A stretch of 64,000 bases of DNA, from assembly GCA_020443425.1 (NCBI GenBank), contig JAGRIE010000011.1, forward strand, positions 32,630 through 96,629, read 5' to 3'. A program made the translations under genes and the position numbers. Source of the DNA: Halioglobus sp. Lineage in GTDB: Bacteria > Pseudomonadota > Gammaproteobacteria > Pseudomonadales > Halieaceae. The notes beneath the pieces were generated by a model. That model was not told the origin of the DNA. It made no database searches and saw only the letters and a program-made list of their open reading frames with translations. Below are positions 16,691-25,996 of the stretch, piece by piece; positions within the stretch are counted from its first letter, which is position 1; each line of letters begins with the position of its first letter.

Positions 16691-19087
16691 TCAGGCCGTT
16701 GCGGAGACATCCTTGGGCTTGATCAGGAACACCGCCAGCGCCGGCATCAGGATCAGTGCGCCGAACATATTCCACAGGAACATGAAGGTGAGCAGGATGC
16801 CCATATCCGCCTGGAACTTGATCGGCGACAGTGCCCATGTCACTACACCGGCTGCCAGCGTCACGCCGATCAGGGCCACAACGCGGCCGGTGAAGTTCAG
16901 TGTTTCGTAGTAGGCCGTGGTGAGGTCCTTGCCCTCGCGGGTCTTCGCCAGGATCACTGTCAGCACATACAGCGCATAGTCGACACCAATACCCACACCC
17001 AGCGCAATTACCGGCAGTGTCGCCACTTTTACGCCGATGCCCAGCCACACCATCAGCGCCTCACAGAGGATGGAGGTCAACATCAGCGGCAGCACGGCAC
17101 AGATAACCCCGGGCACTGAGCGGAACGTCAGCAGACACAGCAGGATCACCGCACCGTAGACGTAGAAGAGCATTTCCGTGTTGGCTTTCTTCACCACGAT
17201 ATTGGTGGCCGCCTCGAAACCCGCGCTACCCGCCGCGCCGAGGAACTCGATATCGGCACTCGGCCAGTCCTCGTTGAACTGCTCCAGGGTCTCGACGACA
17301 CCATTGAGGGTTTCGGCCTTGTGGTCAGACAGGTAGATCGGCATCGGCCAGATCGAACAGCCCGGGTCGACGTAATCGAGGTTGGCCAGCTCCGTCACCG
17401 CGTAGTTGATCGTGTCCTGGTTGCGGAACAGCGCCTCCCATTTGGGGAAGCCCTCGTTCAGCCCCATCATGATATCGCGGGTGCGGATATTCAGGCCGCC
17501 GACGTCTTCCACGCCGTCGAGCTGGCGCATACGCCACTCCAGTTCGTTGGCCATGCTCAGGCCTTCGTAATCGATACAGCCATTTTCCTCCGTTTTTACA
17601 ATCACCGCGAACACATCTGTGCTGACCGAATAGTTCTCGATCATAAACGCCACATCGCGGTTATAACGGGAGTTGGCCCGCAGTTCCGGGGCACCGGGGT
17701 CGAGGTCCCCGATCGCCAGGTCCTTGCTGACATAAAAGCCACCCGCCGCCATCAGCACACTGGCTACGATCGCGGCCAGGGCAGGGCCTTTATGGGTGAA
17801 GGACAACAGGAAGCGCCACAATACATGCATTTCCTCCGGGCTTTTGACCTCGCGACTGGCCAGTTCGGCACAGGTTTTACCGACACCGGTATAGGACAGC
17901 GCCACGGGGATGAGGATCAGGTTGGTGAAGATGAGCACCACCACGCCGATACTTGCCGTGATCGCCAGATCCTGGATCACCTGGATCTGGATAATCATCA
18001 GCACGGCAAACCCGACACCGTCGGAGAGCAGCGCCGTGACACCCGCCAGAAACAGGCGACGGAAGGTGTAACGCGCCGCAATATAGCGGTGTGTGCCGCG
18101 ACCGATATCCTGTATCACGCCGTTGAGTTTTTGAGCGCCGTGGCTGACGCCGATGGCGAACACAAGGAACGGCACCAGGATGGAAAAGGGATCGAGCTCG
18201 TACCCCAGCGTCGCCAGGATGCCCATCTGCCAGATCACCGCGACCAGCGTGATCAGGATCACCATCACGGTGGAACGAATACAGCGTGTATACCAGTACA
18301 GCAGTACCGTCGCGATCACCACCGCGATGGCAAAGAAACCCATTACTGCGTAAAGGCCGTCAATGAGGTCGCCGACTAGCTTGGCGAAGCCCACAATGTG
18401 CATCGATTTATCCGGGTCGTCCGCGGTGAAGCGCTCGCGCACCTCTTCCAGTTTGTCACTGAGTTCGGCGTAATCGAGGCGCTCCCCGGTCTCGGGGTTT
18501 TTATCCAGCAGCGGCACGATGATGGTCATCGATTTCAGGTCGTTCGAGACCAGGTCACCGATAATGCCGGCGCGGACCATATTCAGCTGGATTTCCCCGA
18601 TAGATTTCGGCGAGTCCGGATCGTAATCACCGGGAATTACCGGGCCGCCCTCAAACCCCTCTTCCGTCACCACCCGCCACCGGGTATTGGGAGTAAACAG
18701 GGATTTCATACCATTGCGGTCGACGCCGGGGACAAAGAAAATTTCGTCGTTGACCTTCTCCAGATACCGGAGGTTGTCCGGCGTGAAGATGTTGCCTTCC
18801 TTGACCGCGACCACGATGCGCAGATTGTTGCCGAGGCCCTTCAGGTCATTCTGGTTGGCCTGGTAATTGATGACATAGTCATGCGCCTTGGGCAGCGTTT
18901 TCTCGAAGCCCGCCTGCAATTGAATCTTGGTCGCCTGGAAGCCAAGTACCAGTGTCACCAGTGCACACAGCACCAGCACAATACCCCGGTGATTGAACAC
19001 CAATTTCTCAAGGAAGGTGCCGGACTGTTCGTCGAAGTCCTTCAGATTGGCAATAACCGGCAGGTCTGACTGTGATGCGTGAGCCAT
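16691..19087 (-). CDS. MMPL/RND family transporter
   Basis: A 798-residue inner-membrane transporter of the RND superfamily, MMPL (HAE3-like) type. There is one N-terminal membrane helix (IVLVLCALVTLVLGFQATK), a large periplasmic loop to about residue 230, then a helix bundle (LYAVMGFFAIAVVIATVLLYW onward). The same pattern repeats in the second half, where GVGIGVDYALYVLTVILAKTREG carries the charged residues typical of the proton relay. Such proteins move lipids or other hydrophobic molecules. GGAG precedes the start. It is 20 bases after the YCF48-like gene, so the two form an operon; DUF1302 and a TonB complex are just downstream. Confidence 0.9.
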   Translation of the reverse strand: MAHASQSDLPVIANLKDFDEQSGTFLEKLVFNHRGIVLVLCALVTLVLGFQATKIQLQAGFEKTLPKAHDYVINYQANQNDLKGLGNNLRIVVAVKEGNIFTPDNLRYLEKVNDEIFFVPGVDRNGMKSLFTPNTRWRVVTEEGFEGGPVIPGDYDPDSPKSIGEIQLNMVRAGIIGDLVSNDLKSMTIIVPLLDKNPETGERLDYAELSDKLEEVRERFTADDPDKSMHIVGFAKLVGDLIDGLYAVMGFFAIAVVIATVLLYWYTRCIRSTVMVILITLVAVIWQMGILATLGYELDPFSILVPFLVFAIGVSHGAQKLNGVIQDIGRGTHRYIAARYTFRRLFLAGVTALLSDGVGFAVLMIIQIQVIQDLAITASIGVVVLIFTNLILIPVALSYTGVGKTCAELASREVKSPEEMHVLWRFLLSFTHKGPALAAIVASVLMAAGGFYVSKDLAIGDLDPGAPELRANSRYNRDVAFMIENYSVSTDVFAVIVKTEENGCIDYEGLSMANELEWRMRQLDGVEDVGGLNIRTRDIMMGLNEGFPKWEALFRNQDTINYAVTELANLDYVDPGCSIWPMPIYLSDHKAETLNGVVETLEQFNEDWPSADIEFLGAAGSAGFEAATNIVVKKANTEMLFYVYGAVILLCLLTFRSVPGVICAVLPLMLTSILCEALMVWLGIGVKVATLPVIALGVGIGVDYALYVLTVILAKTREGKDLTTAYYETLNFTGRVVALIGVTLAAGVVTWALSPIKFQADMGILLTFMFLWNMFGALILMPALAVFLIKPKDVSATA

Positions 19088-19107
19088 TACTTATTCTCCA
19101 AAGACTG

Positions 19108-20211
19108 TTATTTCGGCAGCTTGACTTTGTGAATGCCGTTGCGGCCACCCACCAGCAGTGTATCGTCCGGGCCCTCTGCAACAGCATAGATATAACCGCT
19201 GCTGGTATATTTCTGCCCGCCGCCGCTGACCGGGGCATTTTCGAAGCTGACCCCGTTGTCCTTGCTCACCAGGACTTCACCGCCGATACCGACCGCGACA
19301 AGGCGGCCATCGGAGAGCCGGGTAGAGTCGACAATCGCACTCGTCATGGGCTTTTTCACCGCGGTCCAGGTCATGCCGCCGTCGTCGGTGCGGAACATGT
19401 TGCCACGCAGGCCGCCCATCACCAGGCCGCCATCGGCAGTATCGATGATGGTAAAGAAGCTGCCTTCCCAGGGGATGGTCTCCACCTTCCTGCCGACCTC
19501 GGCGTTGATATCGCCTTCAATCAGCAACCCCGCCTCTCCGCTGGCAAAGAACTTGCCCTCGCCCGGCATGGGCGCGAAATCAAATATATGGTAGAAGCCG
19601 GGATTGTCGACATTCTCCAACACCGGCACCCAGTGCTCGCCACCGTCCTCGGTCTCCAGGATCATCCCGTAGGCACCGAGCGCATAGCCGTGCGTGCTGG
19701 TCGGGAATGCCACCCTGAACAGCGGCTTGTCGGCACCCTGGGAAATGGCGAAATCCATTTCATCGACCAGCAGGGGGTACAGTTCATTGTCCGGATTAGC
19801 CTCTGCAAGCGCTTCGTAATAGGCCAACCCCTCGGTGCCGTAGCGCAAGCCATCAAACTGTTTTACCCAGGTCTTGCCGCCGTCGCTGGAGTGCAGGATC
19901 ACCCCTTCATGCCCCACGGCCCAGCCCAGCTCCGGTGTCGGGAAGTCGACATCCAGGATACTGCTGCGGACAGGGACCTGCGCCTGTTGCCAGGTGTCAC
20001 CGCCATCTTCGGAGTACAGGATGTGGCCGTGCTGGCCAGTGGCAAAATAGCGGTCGCCAAACTTGCTGATCGAGTAGATCAGGGATTTGGTGGCCAGATC
20101 ACTCTGCACGGCGGGCAGTTCCAGCACATCGTATGTTATTTCGTCCGACGCGGCTGAGGATGTCGCTGTGAAAGCCAGGGCGCATACCAGCACTACTATT
20201 TTTAACTTCAT
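19108..20211 (-). CDS. YCF48/BNR-like beta-propeller periplasmic protein
   Basis: A 367-residue exported protein: signal peptide MKLKIVVLVCALAFTATSSA, then repeated propeller blades with Asp-box-like motifs (YSEDGGDTWQQ, HSSDGGKTWVK, ETEDGGEHWVP, RTDDGGMTWTA, VSKDNGVSF). The fold resembles the photosystem II assembly factor YCF48, but in non-phototrophic gammaproteobacteria these proteins accompany MMPL transporters and are thought to be accessory periplasmic factors. Met 20211 is chosen over earlier in-frame starts because it gives a clean signal peptide. It is the first gene of the pair with the MMPL transporter. Confidence 0.85.
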   Translation of the reverse strand: MKLKIVVLVCALAFTATSSAASDEITYDVLELPAVQSDLATKSLIYSISKFGDRYFATGQHGHILYSEDGGDTWQQAQVPVRSSILDVDFPTPELGWAVGHEGVILHSSDGGKTWVKQFDGLRYGTEGLAYYEALAEANPDNELYPLLVDEMDFAISQGADKPLFRVAFPTSTHGYALGAYGMILETEDGGEHWVPVLENVDNPGFYHIFDFAPMPGEGKFFASGEAGLLIEGDINAEVGRKVETIPWEGSFFTIIDTADGGLVMGGLRGNMFRTDDGGMTWTAVKKPMTSAIVDSTRLSDGRLVAVGIGGEVLVSKDNGVSFENAPVSGGGQKYTSSGYIYAVAEGPDDTLLVGGRNGIHKVKLPK

Positions 20212-20673
20212 ATCAGGACTTCCATTACTAACAGTCACAAGGAGAGAACCAACCAACACGAATCCCTGGAATCCGGCGTGCGCTTGCGCAAACACACCTT
20301 CAGGGGGAAACCTTCTGTCCAGGTTGAACACGCTGCCCCCGACGCCACCCGGGCAGCTTATCCGGCCGGATGCATCCGTCGGCACAGCGTCCGTTCCACA
20401 GCGCGCTCCCGCTCTCTTCTATTGTTTCCGGGATTACTCTGTGAGTGTAGCGGATATGCAACCACCTGCTGACAATTTGTTATTTACCGGCCGCACGATA
20501 CGGAGACCTGATACCAGCTACCTGCCCGCCTGTGACGGGTTACCTGTAACAACAGGTGCGATGCCAACAAGACCCGCTCCACACTCGGCAAAGCCAGACC
20601 GGAATTGGGCCAATCATATCAGCTTTGGCTAATGGAACAACACCTGCGGCGCGCGAATTATGAATTTCCCTGC
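20212..20673. other. Intergenic gap between the YCF48-like and desaturase genes
   Basis: This 462-base stretch has no open reading frame with family resemblance. It must hold the promoter of the minus-strand YCF48-like gene and the 3' end of the desaturase transcript. I see a short palindrome TCCGGCCGGA at 20361-20370 but no convincing terminator or strong sigma70 boxes. Confidence 0.5.
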
Positions 20674-21579
20674 TCAGGCCGCTACCACATGCCGCAGCAG
20701 CTGGCCATAGCCGTGAAATACCGGAACCCCGTCGAGGGCGTCTCGCTCACGCAGGTGCTGGCGCAGTTCACGGAGCTTGTAACAGGGCACGCTCGCCATG
20801 AAGTGGTGCTCCATATGATAGTTCACTCCGCAGGGAGCAAATATCATGCGCTGCCACCAGGGGGCTTCAACCGTGCGGGTATTGAGGCGTGAATCCGGAT
20901 CGTACAAATCGGGCACGGCGGCGTGCTCGGCGATTTGCCGCACCCGTATGACCAGCATGAAGACCGTCATATAGGCCACCACCCACAGCAGGTAGGTCCA
21001 GCCGATGCCACAGGCTGCCAGGGCCAGGAACAGCAGCAACTGCACCGACAACTGCTGCACGAAAGGCAGGGCAGACGCGCGCTTTTCACTGGACACCACC
21101 CCGGACGCACCGCGGAAGATATAGGCCATGAGTTTCAGGCCGGTCTGGCCCGTCAGGTCGCGTATCACCTTGCGGCGAAAGCTCTCGCGCGAGACAGGGT
21201 AATCACGGTAATTGGGGAGGTCGGGATCCTCCGGGGTACCGGCCTTGCGATGGTGCTCCAGGTGACCACGGCTGTAGGCTGGCTGGTCGTTCATTACCGG
21301 CAGTGCGCACAGCCACTGGCCGACGATATCATTCAGTCTCGCGCTGCGAAACAGCGTGCGGTGACCACAGTCGTGCATCAGTACAGACAACGCGAGCTGG
21401 CGGCCGGCGAGCAGGATCACCGCTGCAATAATGGTCAGCGGATTAGGCCAGGCCGCCGCTGCCGCGAAGATAAGCCCGATAGCAAGCCAGTTCCCCACTA
21501 CCATGCGCCAGGCCTGCCAGTCGCTCTTCGCCGTGAAGTAGGCGACTTCGTCACGGGTTAAATAATCACTCACCTTCAT
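20674..21579 (-). CDS. Membrane fatty acid desaturase
   Basis: A 301-residue di-iron membrane desaturase. The three histidine boxes are HDCGH (69-73), HLEHH (106-110) and HMEHH near residue 257. Hydrophobic pairs flank them (NWLAIGLIFAAAAAWPNPLTIIAAVILL; VQLLLFLALAACGIGWTYLLWVVAYMTVFMLV). It would insert a double bond, or hydroxylate, an acyl chain in membrane lipids or a related hydrophobic substrate. Met 21579 (MKVSDYLTRDEVAYFTA) is the usual start for this group, with GGAGGG upstream. It diverges from the regB-like kinase. Confidence 0.9.
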   Translation of the reverse strand: MKVSDYLTRDEVAYFTAKSDWQAWRMVVGNWLAIGLIFAAAAAWPNPLTIIAAVILLAGRQLALSVLMHDCGHRTLFRSARLNDIVGQWLCALPVMNDQPAYSRGHLEHHRKAGTPEDPDLPNYRDYPVSRESFRRKVIRDLTGQTGLKLMAYIFRGASGVVSSEKRASALPFVQQLSVQLLLFLALAACGIGWTYLLWVVAYMTVFMLVIRVRQIAEHAAVPDLYDPDSRLNTRTVEAPWWQRMIFAPCGVNYHMEHHFMASVPCYKLRELRQHLRERDALDGVPVFHGYGQLLRHVVAA

Positions 21580-21744
21580 GGGGCCCTCCAGACTACAAGC
21601 GTTCCGGTCGCCCCTCGGCGCGCCCGGTACGGTGTACACAGCTCACAATGGGCTAGTATAGTACGAACTTGCCGGGTGGTTGTCGCTACCTGATACCTCA
21701 CTTCCCGCCTGTCGCGCGACCGCACGGACAGGTAAACTGGCCCG

Positions 21745-22860
21745 ATGAAACGCTTTATCAAAACCAAATCCCAGGTATTCTCGGTGGCGCAATTACACGC
21801 GATATTCTTCGCACTTTGCTGCCTGTTAACACTGCTATTGTACCTGCAGGGCGGGGCCACCAACCCCTTCGTGTCGCTGTACCTGGTGCCGATTGCGATC
21901 TCCGCAGCCACCCTGCCCGTCCATCGCACCCTGTCGCTGGCGGCGTTCTGCCTGCTGGCCTACTCCCTGCTGATGTTCTACTACGAGCCGATGCAGCTGC
22001 TGTCCCCGGGTCACGACATGACCCTGATGAGCAGCGACAACCACAGCATGCATATCAGCGAAAGCTCGCAGGTGAACTGGCACGTGGTCGGCATGTGGTT
22101 GAATTTTGTCCTCAGCACTGTGCTGATCACCTATTTCGTGGTGCGCATGGCCCGCACCCTGCGCCGCCGCAATGCGGAGCTGGCGGATGCCCGTGAACAG
22201 CAGCTGCGCGATGAACAGCTGCTGGGCATTGCGACGCTGGCCGCCGGCACCCTGCACGAGCTGGGCACGCCACTCGCCACTATGACGCTGATCGTCGATG
22301 AACTCGAATCCGCCGCCAGCGAGCACCCCGCGATCGCCGCCGACGTCGCACTGCTGGCCCAGCAACTGGCGCGCTGCAAACTGAGCCTGCAGCACCTGGC
22401 ACACGCCGCGGAACAATCCTCAGACCAGTTGCAGCGCGTGGCCATCAACGAGTACCTGGAACGGGTCATGACACACTGGCATCTGCTGAAACCCGGCATC
22501 CCCCTGCAGAACAGCATCCCAGCGGTGGACGGGTACATTCGCATCGACAGCACTTTTGAACAGGCCATCATTAACCTGCTGAACAACGCTGCCGAAGCCA
22601 GCCCGGACGGCATCGAGATCGATGCACGGCTTGACACCGGGGCCGGCGTGCTGACACTGCTGATACGGGATCACGGGCCGGGCATTGACCCCGACGCGGA
22701 CAACCTTGGGCAGCCGTTTGTCTCCACGCGCGGAAAGGGTCGCGGCCTGGGGCTATTCCTCTCCAATGCGACGATCGAGCGCCTCGGTGGCCGGGTCATG
22801 CTGCAGTCCCACACCGATGGCGGCACCCTCACCACTGTCACCCTACCGTGTGTGGAATGA
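21745..22860 (+). CDS. regB: RegB/PrrB-type redox-sensing histidine kinase
   Basis: A 371-residue membrane histidine kinase. The N-terminal sensor has several membrane helices and the RegB quinone-binding heptad GGxxNPF as GGATNPF (residues 36-42). The H-box is ATLAAGTLHELGTPLAT with H171 as phosphoacceptor. The ATPase region has N and G boxes (AIINLLNNAAEA, DHGPGID, GKGRGLGLFLS). C211 lies 40 residues after H171, the same spacing as H225 and the redox-active C265 of Rhodobacter capsulatus RegB. It should control its regulator in response to respiratory redox state. The stop overlaps the regA-like start. Confidence 0.9.
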   Translation: MKRFIKTKSQVFSVAQLHAIFFALCCLLTLLLYLQGGATNPFVSLYLVPIAISAATLPVHRTLSLAAFCLLAYSLLMFYYEPMQLLSPGHDMTLMSSDNHSMHISESSQVNWHVVGMWLNFVLSTVLITYFVVRMARTLRRRNAELADAREQQLRDEQLLGIATLAAGTLHELGTPLATMTLIVDELESAASEHPAIAADVALLAQQLARCKLSLQHLAHAAEQSSDQLQRVAINEYLERVMTHWHLLKPGIPLQNSIPAVDGYIRIDSTFEQAIINLLNNAAEASPDGIEIDARLDTGAGVLTLLIRDHGPGIDPDADNLGQPFVSTRGKGRGLGLFLSNATIERLGGRVMLQSHTDGGTLTTVTLPCVE

Positions 22861-23414
22861 CTATGTTTCTTATTATCGACGACGACGAAACCTTCTCCTA
22901 TATCCTGGCCCGCTCCCTGCAAAAGCAGGGGCACCGCACCGCTATCGCGAACGATGGCGACAGCGCGCTCGCCATGCTGCGCGACGCCGCCCCTGACGCG
23001 GCCATCACACACGCGATCCTCGACCTGAAGCTCGCTGAAACCAACGGCCTGCAGTTGCTGCCAAAATTACTGGCCGCCAGCCCGGACCTGCAGGTGGTCG
23101 TGTTGACCGGCTATGCCAGCGTGGCGACCACCGTGGACGCGATCAAACAGGGCGCTGTCAATTATCTGTCCAAGCCGGCCAGTGTGGAGGAGGTGCTGGC
23201 GGCGTTCGAATACGATGAGCGACACGACGGCAGGCTTGCGGGCACACACGAGCTGATCGAGGACAACCCCCTCAGCGTGCAGCGCGTTGAATGGGAGTAT
23301 ATCCAGCGGCAACTGGTCGCCAACGACCACAATATCGCGGCCACTGCCCGCGCCCTCGGCATGCACCGGCGCACGCTGCAACGGAAACTGCAGAAACGGC
23401 CTTCGCAATCCTAA
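22857..23414 (+). CDS. regA: RegA/PrrA/ActR-type response regulator
   Basis: A 185-residue response regulator. The receiver domain has the acidic pocket DDDE, the phosphorylated Asp in ILDLKLAETNG and the late conserved Thr/Lys (VLTGYAS, LSKPAS). The C-terminal Fis-type helix-turn-helix is NIAATARALGMHRRTLQRKL, almost identical in pattern to RegA. The ATG overlaps the kinase stop (ATGA); an alternative start is 22863. Together with the kinase it is likely to regulate respiration and redox-linked metabolism; target genes cannot be deduced. Confidence 0.9.
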   Translation: MTMFLIIDDDETFSYILARSLQKQGHRTAIANDGDSALAMLRDAAPDAAITHAILDLKLAETNGLQLLPKLLAASPDLQVVVLTGYASVATTVDAIKQGAVNYLSKPASVEEVLAAFEYDERHDGRLAGTHELIEDNPLSVQRVEWEYIQRQLVANDHNIAATARALGMHRRTLQRKLQKRPSQS

Positions 23415-23423
23415 GCGTGCTGT

Positions 23424-23450
23424 TCGGGCGCACATGAGAAACGCGCCCGA
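23424..23450. terminator. Hairpin between convergent regA and LOG genes
   Basis: A perfect 8-bp stem (TCGGGCGC / GCGCCCGA) with an 11-base loop fills the 46-base convergent gap. No T-tract follows on either strand. Confidence 0.4.
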
Positions 23451-23460
23451 CCCGCGATCG

Positions 23461-24333
23461 CTAGGTGTAGATATCGCGGGACAGGAACGCGGTACTGATA
23501 ATACCCCAGGCCTCTTCAGCAGAATCGGCGAACTGGAACAGCGCACGATCCTCCTCGGCGATCATGCCCTCGTCCACAAGGAACTCGAAATCAACGGCGC
23601 GCTCCCAGAACTCCCGGCCCAGGAGCACCACCGGCAGTGCCGGTATCTTGTGGGTCTGGATCAGTGTCAGTGTCTCGAACAGCTCGTCCATGGTGCCGAA
23701 GCCGCCCGGACAGGCCACCAGTGCCCTGGCGCGCTTGAGGAAATGCATTTTACGAATAGCGAAATAGTGGAACTGGAAGCACAGCTCGGGCGTGATGTAG
23801 GGGTTGGGCGCCTGCTCGAACGGCAACACGATATTCAGGCCGATGCTTTTACCCCCGGCGTCCATGGCGCCGCGATTGGCGGCTTCCATAATACCCGGCC
23901 CTCCCCCGGTGATGACCACCAACTCGGACTGGCTGGCACTGAGGGCATCCTCGGTGATCAGCTGCGCCAGCTTTCTGGCCTCGTCGTAATAGCGGCTGTT
24001 GTTCACGATGCGCTGTGCGATCCCGACCTTGCGCACCAGGGCAGGGTCGCCGGGCTGCGCCTGGGCACAGCTGCGGGCGTTCTCTAGTCGCTCTGTTGCC
24101 GTTTCCAGGTCGGGGATCCGGGAGCTACCAAAAACCACCACGGTGGAATCGATGCCGGATTCATCCTGCAGCAGGTCCGGCTTGAGCAGTTCCAGCTGCA
24201 GCCTGATCGAGAGCAGTTCATCACGCAGCATGAAGTCTGCGTCGGTGTACGCCAGCCTGTACGACGACGAGCAGGTCTGTTCGACATTGATCACCCGGCG
24301 TGATGCCGTTGCCGGTGGCTTTTCTGGTCTCAC
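23461..24333 (-). CDS. LOG family protein (TIGR00730-like Rossmann fold)
   Basis: About 290 residues. Family motifs are GGGPGIMEAANRGA and PGGFGTMDELFE (the PGGxGTxxE motif of LOG phosphoribohydrolases). LOG enzymes cleave nucleoside 5'-monophosphates to base and ribose phosphate; many bacterial members have unclear targets. There is an N-terminal helical extension of about 90 residues before the Rossmann core. The start is uncertain: no ATG gives a good N-terminus, and GTG 24333 is proposed; GTG 24357 or 24270 are alternatives. It lies 37 bases after the metallo-hydrolase gene on the same strand, suggesting cotranscription. Confidence 0.78.
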   Translation of the reverse strand: MRPEKPPATASRRVINVEQTCSSSYRLAYTDADFMLRDELLSIRLQLELLKPDLLQDESGIDSTVVVFGSSRIPDLETATERLENARSCAQAQPGDPALVRKVGIAQRIVNNSRYYDEARKLAQLITEDALSASQSELVVITGGGPGIMEAANRGAMDAGGKSIGLNIVLPFEQAPNPYITPELCFQFHYFAIRKMHFLKRARALVACPGGFGTMDELFETLTLIQTHKIPALPVVLLGREFWERAVDFEFLVDEGMIAEEDRALFQFADSAEEAWGIISTAFLSRDIYT

Positions 24334-24370
24334 CCTGTGGGCCTCACTCTGGAGCACTGACGCTCGATCA

Positions 24371-25771
24371 TCAGAATGTAACAGCTTCTCCTTTGTCAGG
24401 CACCTCGGCCGACCAGCCTTTGCCCGACAGGAACTTTTTAAAGGCTTTCTTGGCCTCCGGCTCACCGTGCACCAGGTACAGTCGGGGGTGAGGCTTTTCG
24501 AAATTGTCCAGCCAGTGGAACAGCTGCGACTGGCTGGCGTGGGCGGAGAACCCACCGATGGTGTGTATCTTGGCCTGCACCGAGATTTCATCCCCGCCGA
24601 TACGAAACACCTTGGCGCCGTCCACCAGCGCCCGCCCGGGCGTGCCGATCGACTGGTAGCCGACAATAATCACATGTGCATTCTTTCTCCAGATATTGTG
24701 CTTGAAGTGGTGCCTGATGCGGCCACCGGTACACATACCACTGCCGGCGATAAAAATAGCCCCTGACTCAATCCGGTTGAGCGCCATGGATTCAGCGGTG
24801 GTGGTGGAATAGCGCAGTATCGGCAGGAACGAATGCAGGCTACTGCTCCTGCCGCGGTTGATCGTCTCAGCGTCCTCGGTGTTATAGACATGCTGGTAGC
24901 GGTGGTAGATCTCGGTCACTGCAATCGCCATTGGGCTGTCCAGGTAGACCGCCTGCTGGCGCAGCTTGCCCTTCTGGTACAGTTGGCCGAGCCGGAAGAT
25001 GATTTCCTGGGTGCGCCCCACGGCGAAAGACGGTATCAGGATATTGCCGCCGTTCTCGGATGCCTCCTCGATAATCTGCTCAAATTCCTCCAGTGTCTCA
25101 TCCATCGGCCGGTGATCGCGATCGCCATAGGTGGACTCCAGCAACAGCACGTCGGCACTGCGGACGATTTCCGGGTCCTCCAGCAGGGCCGCAAAGCTGT
25201 TGCCGAGATCACCGGAGAAAACCAGCTTCTTCTCTTTTCCCTGCTCGGTGATGAACACCTCTACAATCGCGGACCCGAGGATGTGCCCGGCGTCGCGAAA
25301 GCACACCTCCACGTTGTCCGCCACGGTGCGGCGCCGGCCGTACGCAAAACCGACACATTGAGACAGTGTCGCCTCTACATCCTCCAGCGTATACAGCGGC
25401 TCGATCTCCTCCCGCCCCGATCGCCGCCGCCGCTTGTTCTCCCACTCGACATCACGCTGTTGCAGTGACGCCGCATCCTTGAGCATCACTTCCAGCAGGT
25501 CACAGGTGGGATTGGTCATATAGATCGGCCCGGTGAAACCCTCCGCCGATAATTTCGGCAGCCGCCCCGAGTGGTCCAGATGGGCATGGGACAGGATGAC
25601 GCAATCCAGGGCCTGCACATCGAAGCGGAACGACTCCTCGTTCTCCTTTTCCTCTTCGCGCCGGCCCTGGTAGAGCCCGCAGTCGAGCAACACCTTCACT
25701 GCGCCGGTCTCCAGCAAATACGCTGAACCGGTCACGCCCTCAACTGCACCCAGAAAGGTCAATTTTGCCAT
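24371..25771 (-). CDS. MBL-fold beta-CASP metallo-hydrolase (RNA-processing type)
   Basis: A 466-residue protein. The metallo-beta-lactamase motif is SHAHLDHSG, with the upstream LLDCGLYQGRREEEK typical of the YSH1/CPSF-73-like group. Beta-CASP features follow (GSGMCTGGRIRHHFK, GYQSIGTPGRALVDGA, and the late SAHASQSQLFHWL with HGEPEA). Proteins of this class are RNA endo/exonucleases or related phosphodiesterases. The start has a GAGGTGG ribosome site. It is followed by the LOG gene. The RNA substrate is unknown. Confidence 0.88.
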   Translation of the reverse strand: MAKLTFLGAVEGVTGSAYLLETGAVKVLLDCGLYQGRREEEKENEESFRFDVQALDCVILSHAHLDHSGRLPKLSAEGFTGPIYMTNPTCDLLEVMLKDAASLQQRDVEWENKRRRRSGREEIEPLYTLEDVEATLSQCVGFAYGRRRTVADNVEVCFRDAGHILGSAIVEVFITEQGKEKKLVFSGDLGNSFAALLEDPEIVRSADVLLLESTYGDRDHRPMDETLEEFEQIIEEASENGGNILIPSFAVGRTQEIIFRLGQLYQKGKLRQQAVYLDSPMAIAVTEIYHRYQHVYNTEDAETINRGRSSSLHSFLPILRYSTTTAESMALNRIESGAIFIAGSGMCTGGRIRHHFKHNIWRKNAHVIIVGYQSIGTPGRALVDGAKVFRIGGDEISVQAKIHTIGGFSAHASQSQLFHWLDNFEKPHPRLYLVHGEPEAKKAFKKFLSGKGWSAEVPDKGEAVTF

Positions 25772-25996
25772 TGCCACCTCGATATGAAATTTCGAAAACC
25801 CGCTTGCCGGCACCCACTGCTCGTGCGGTTTTACCCAAGCCCGCGACGCTGCACAATATGATAGCGGGACGCCGCGGACTGGCGCTTGCGTTGGATCAAG
25901 TATAGACCTGATCGACCAGCGGGCGGGGATATTCGCTTACCAGGCGTGCCCGGCTCAGCCGGGGCGTCGCTACAGGATATCCCCTCGGGATCGCCG

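Noticed and set aside
17321..18379. 352-residue plus-strand open frame
   Set aside because: Antisense to the MMPL gene; composition is His/Gln/Arg-rich as expected from a shadow frame in GC-rich DNA.
19108..20211. Photosystem II assembly factor role for the YCF48-like protein
   Set aside because: Only the propeller fold is shared; no photosystem II genes exist in such bacteria and the neighbour is an MMPL transporter.
20087..20632. 181-residue plus-strand frame over the YCF48-desaturase gap
   Set aside because: It starts inside the YCF48-like gene on the opposite strand, has no ribosome site and no recognisable motif.
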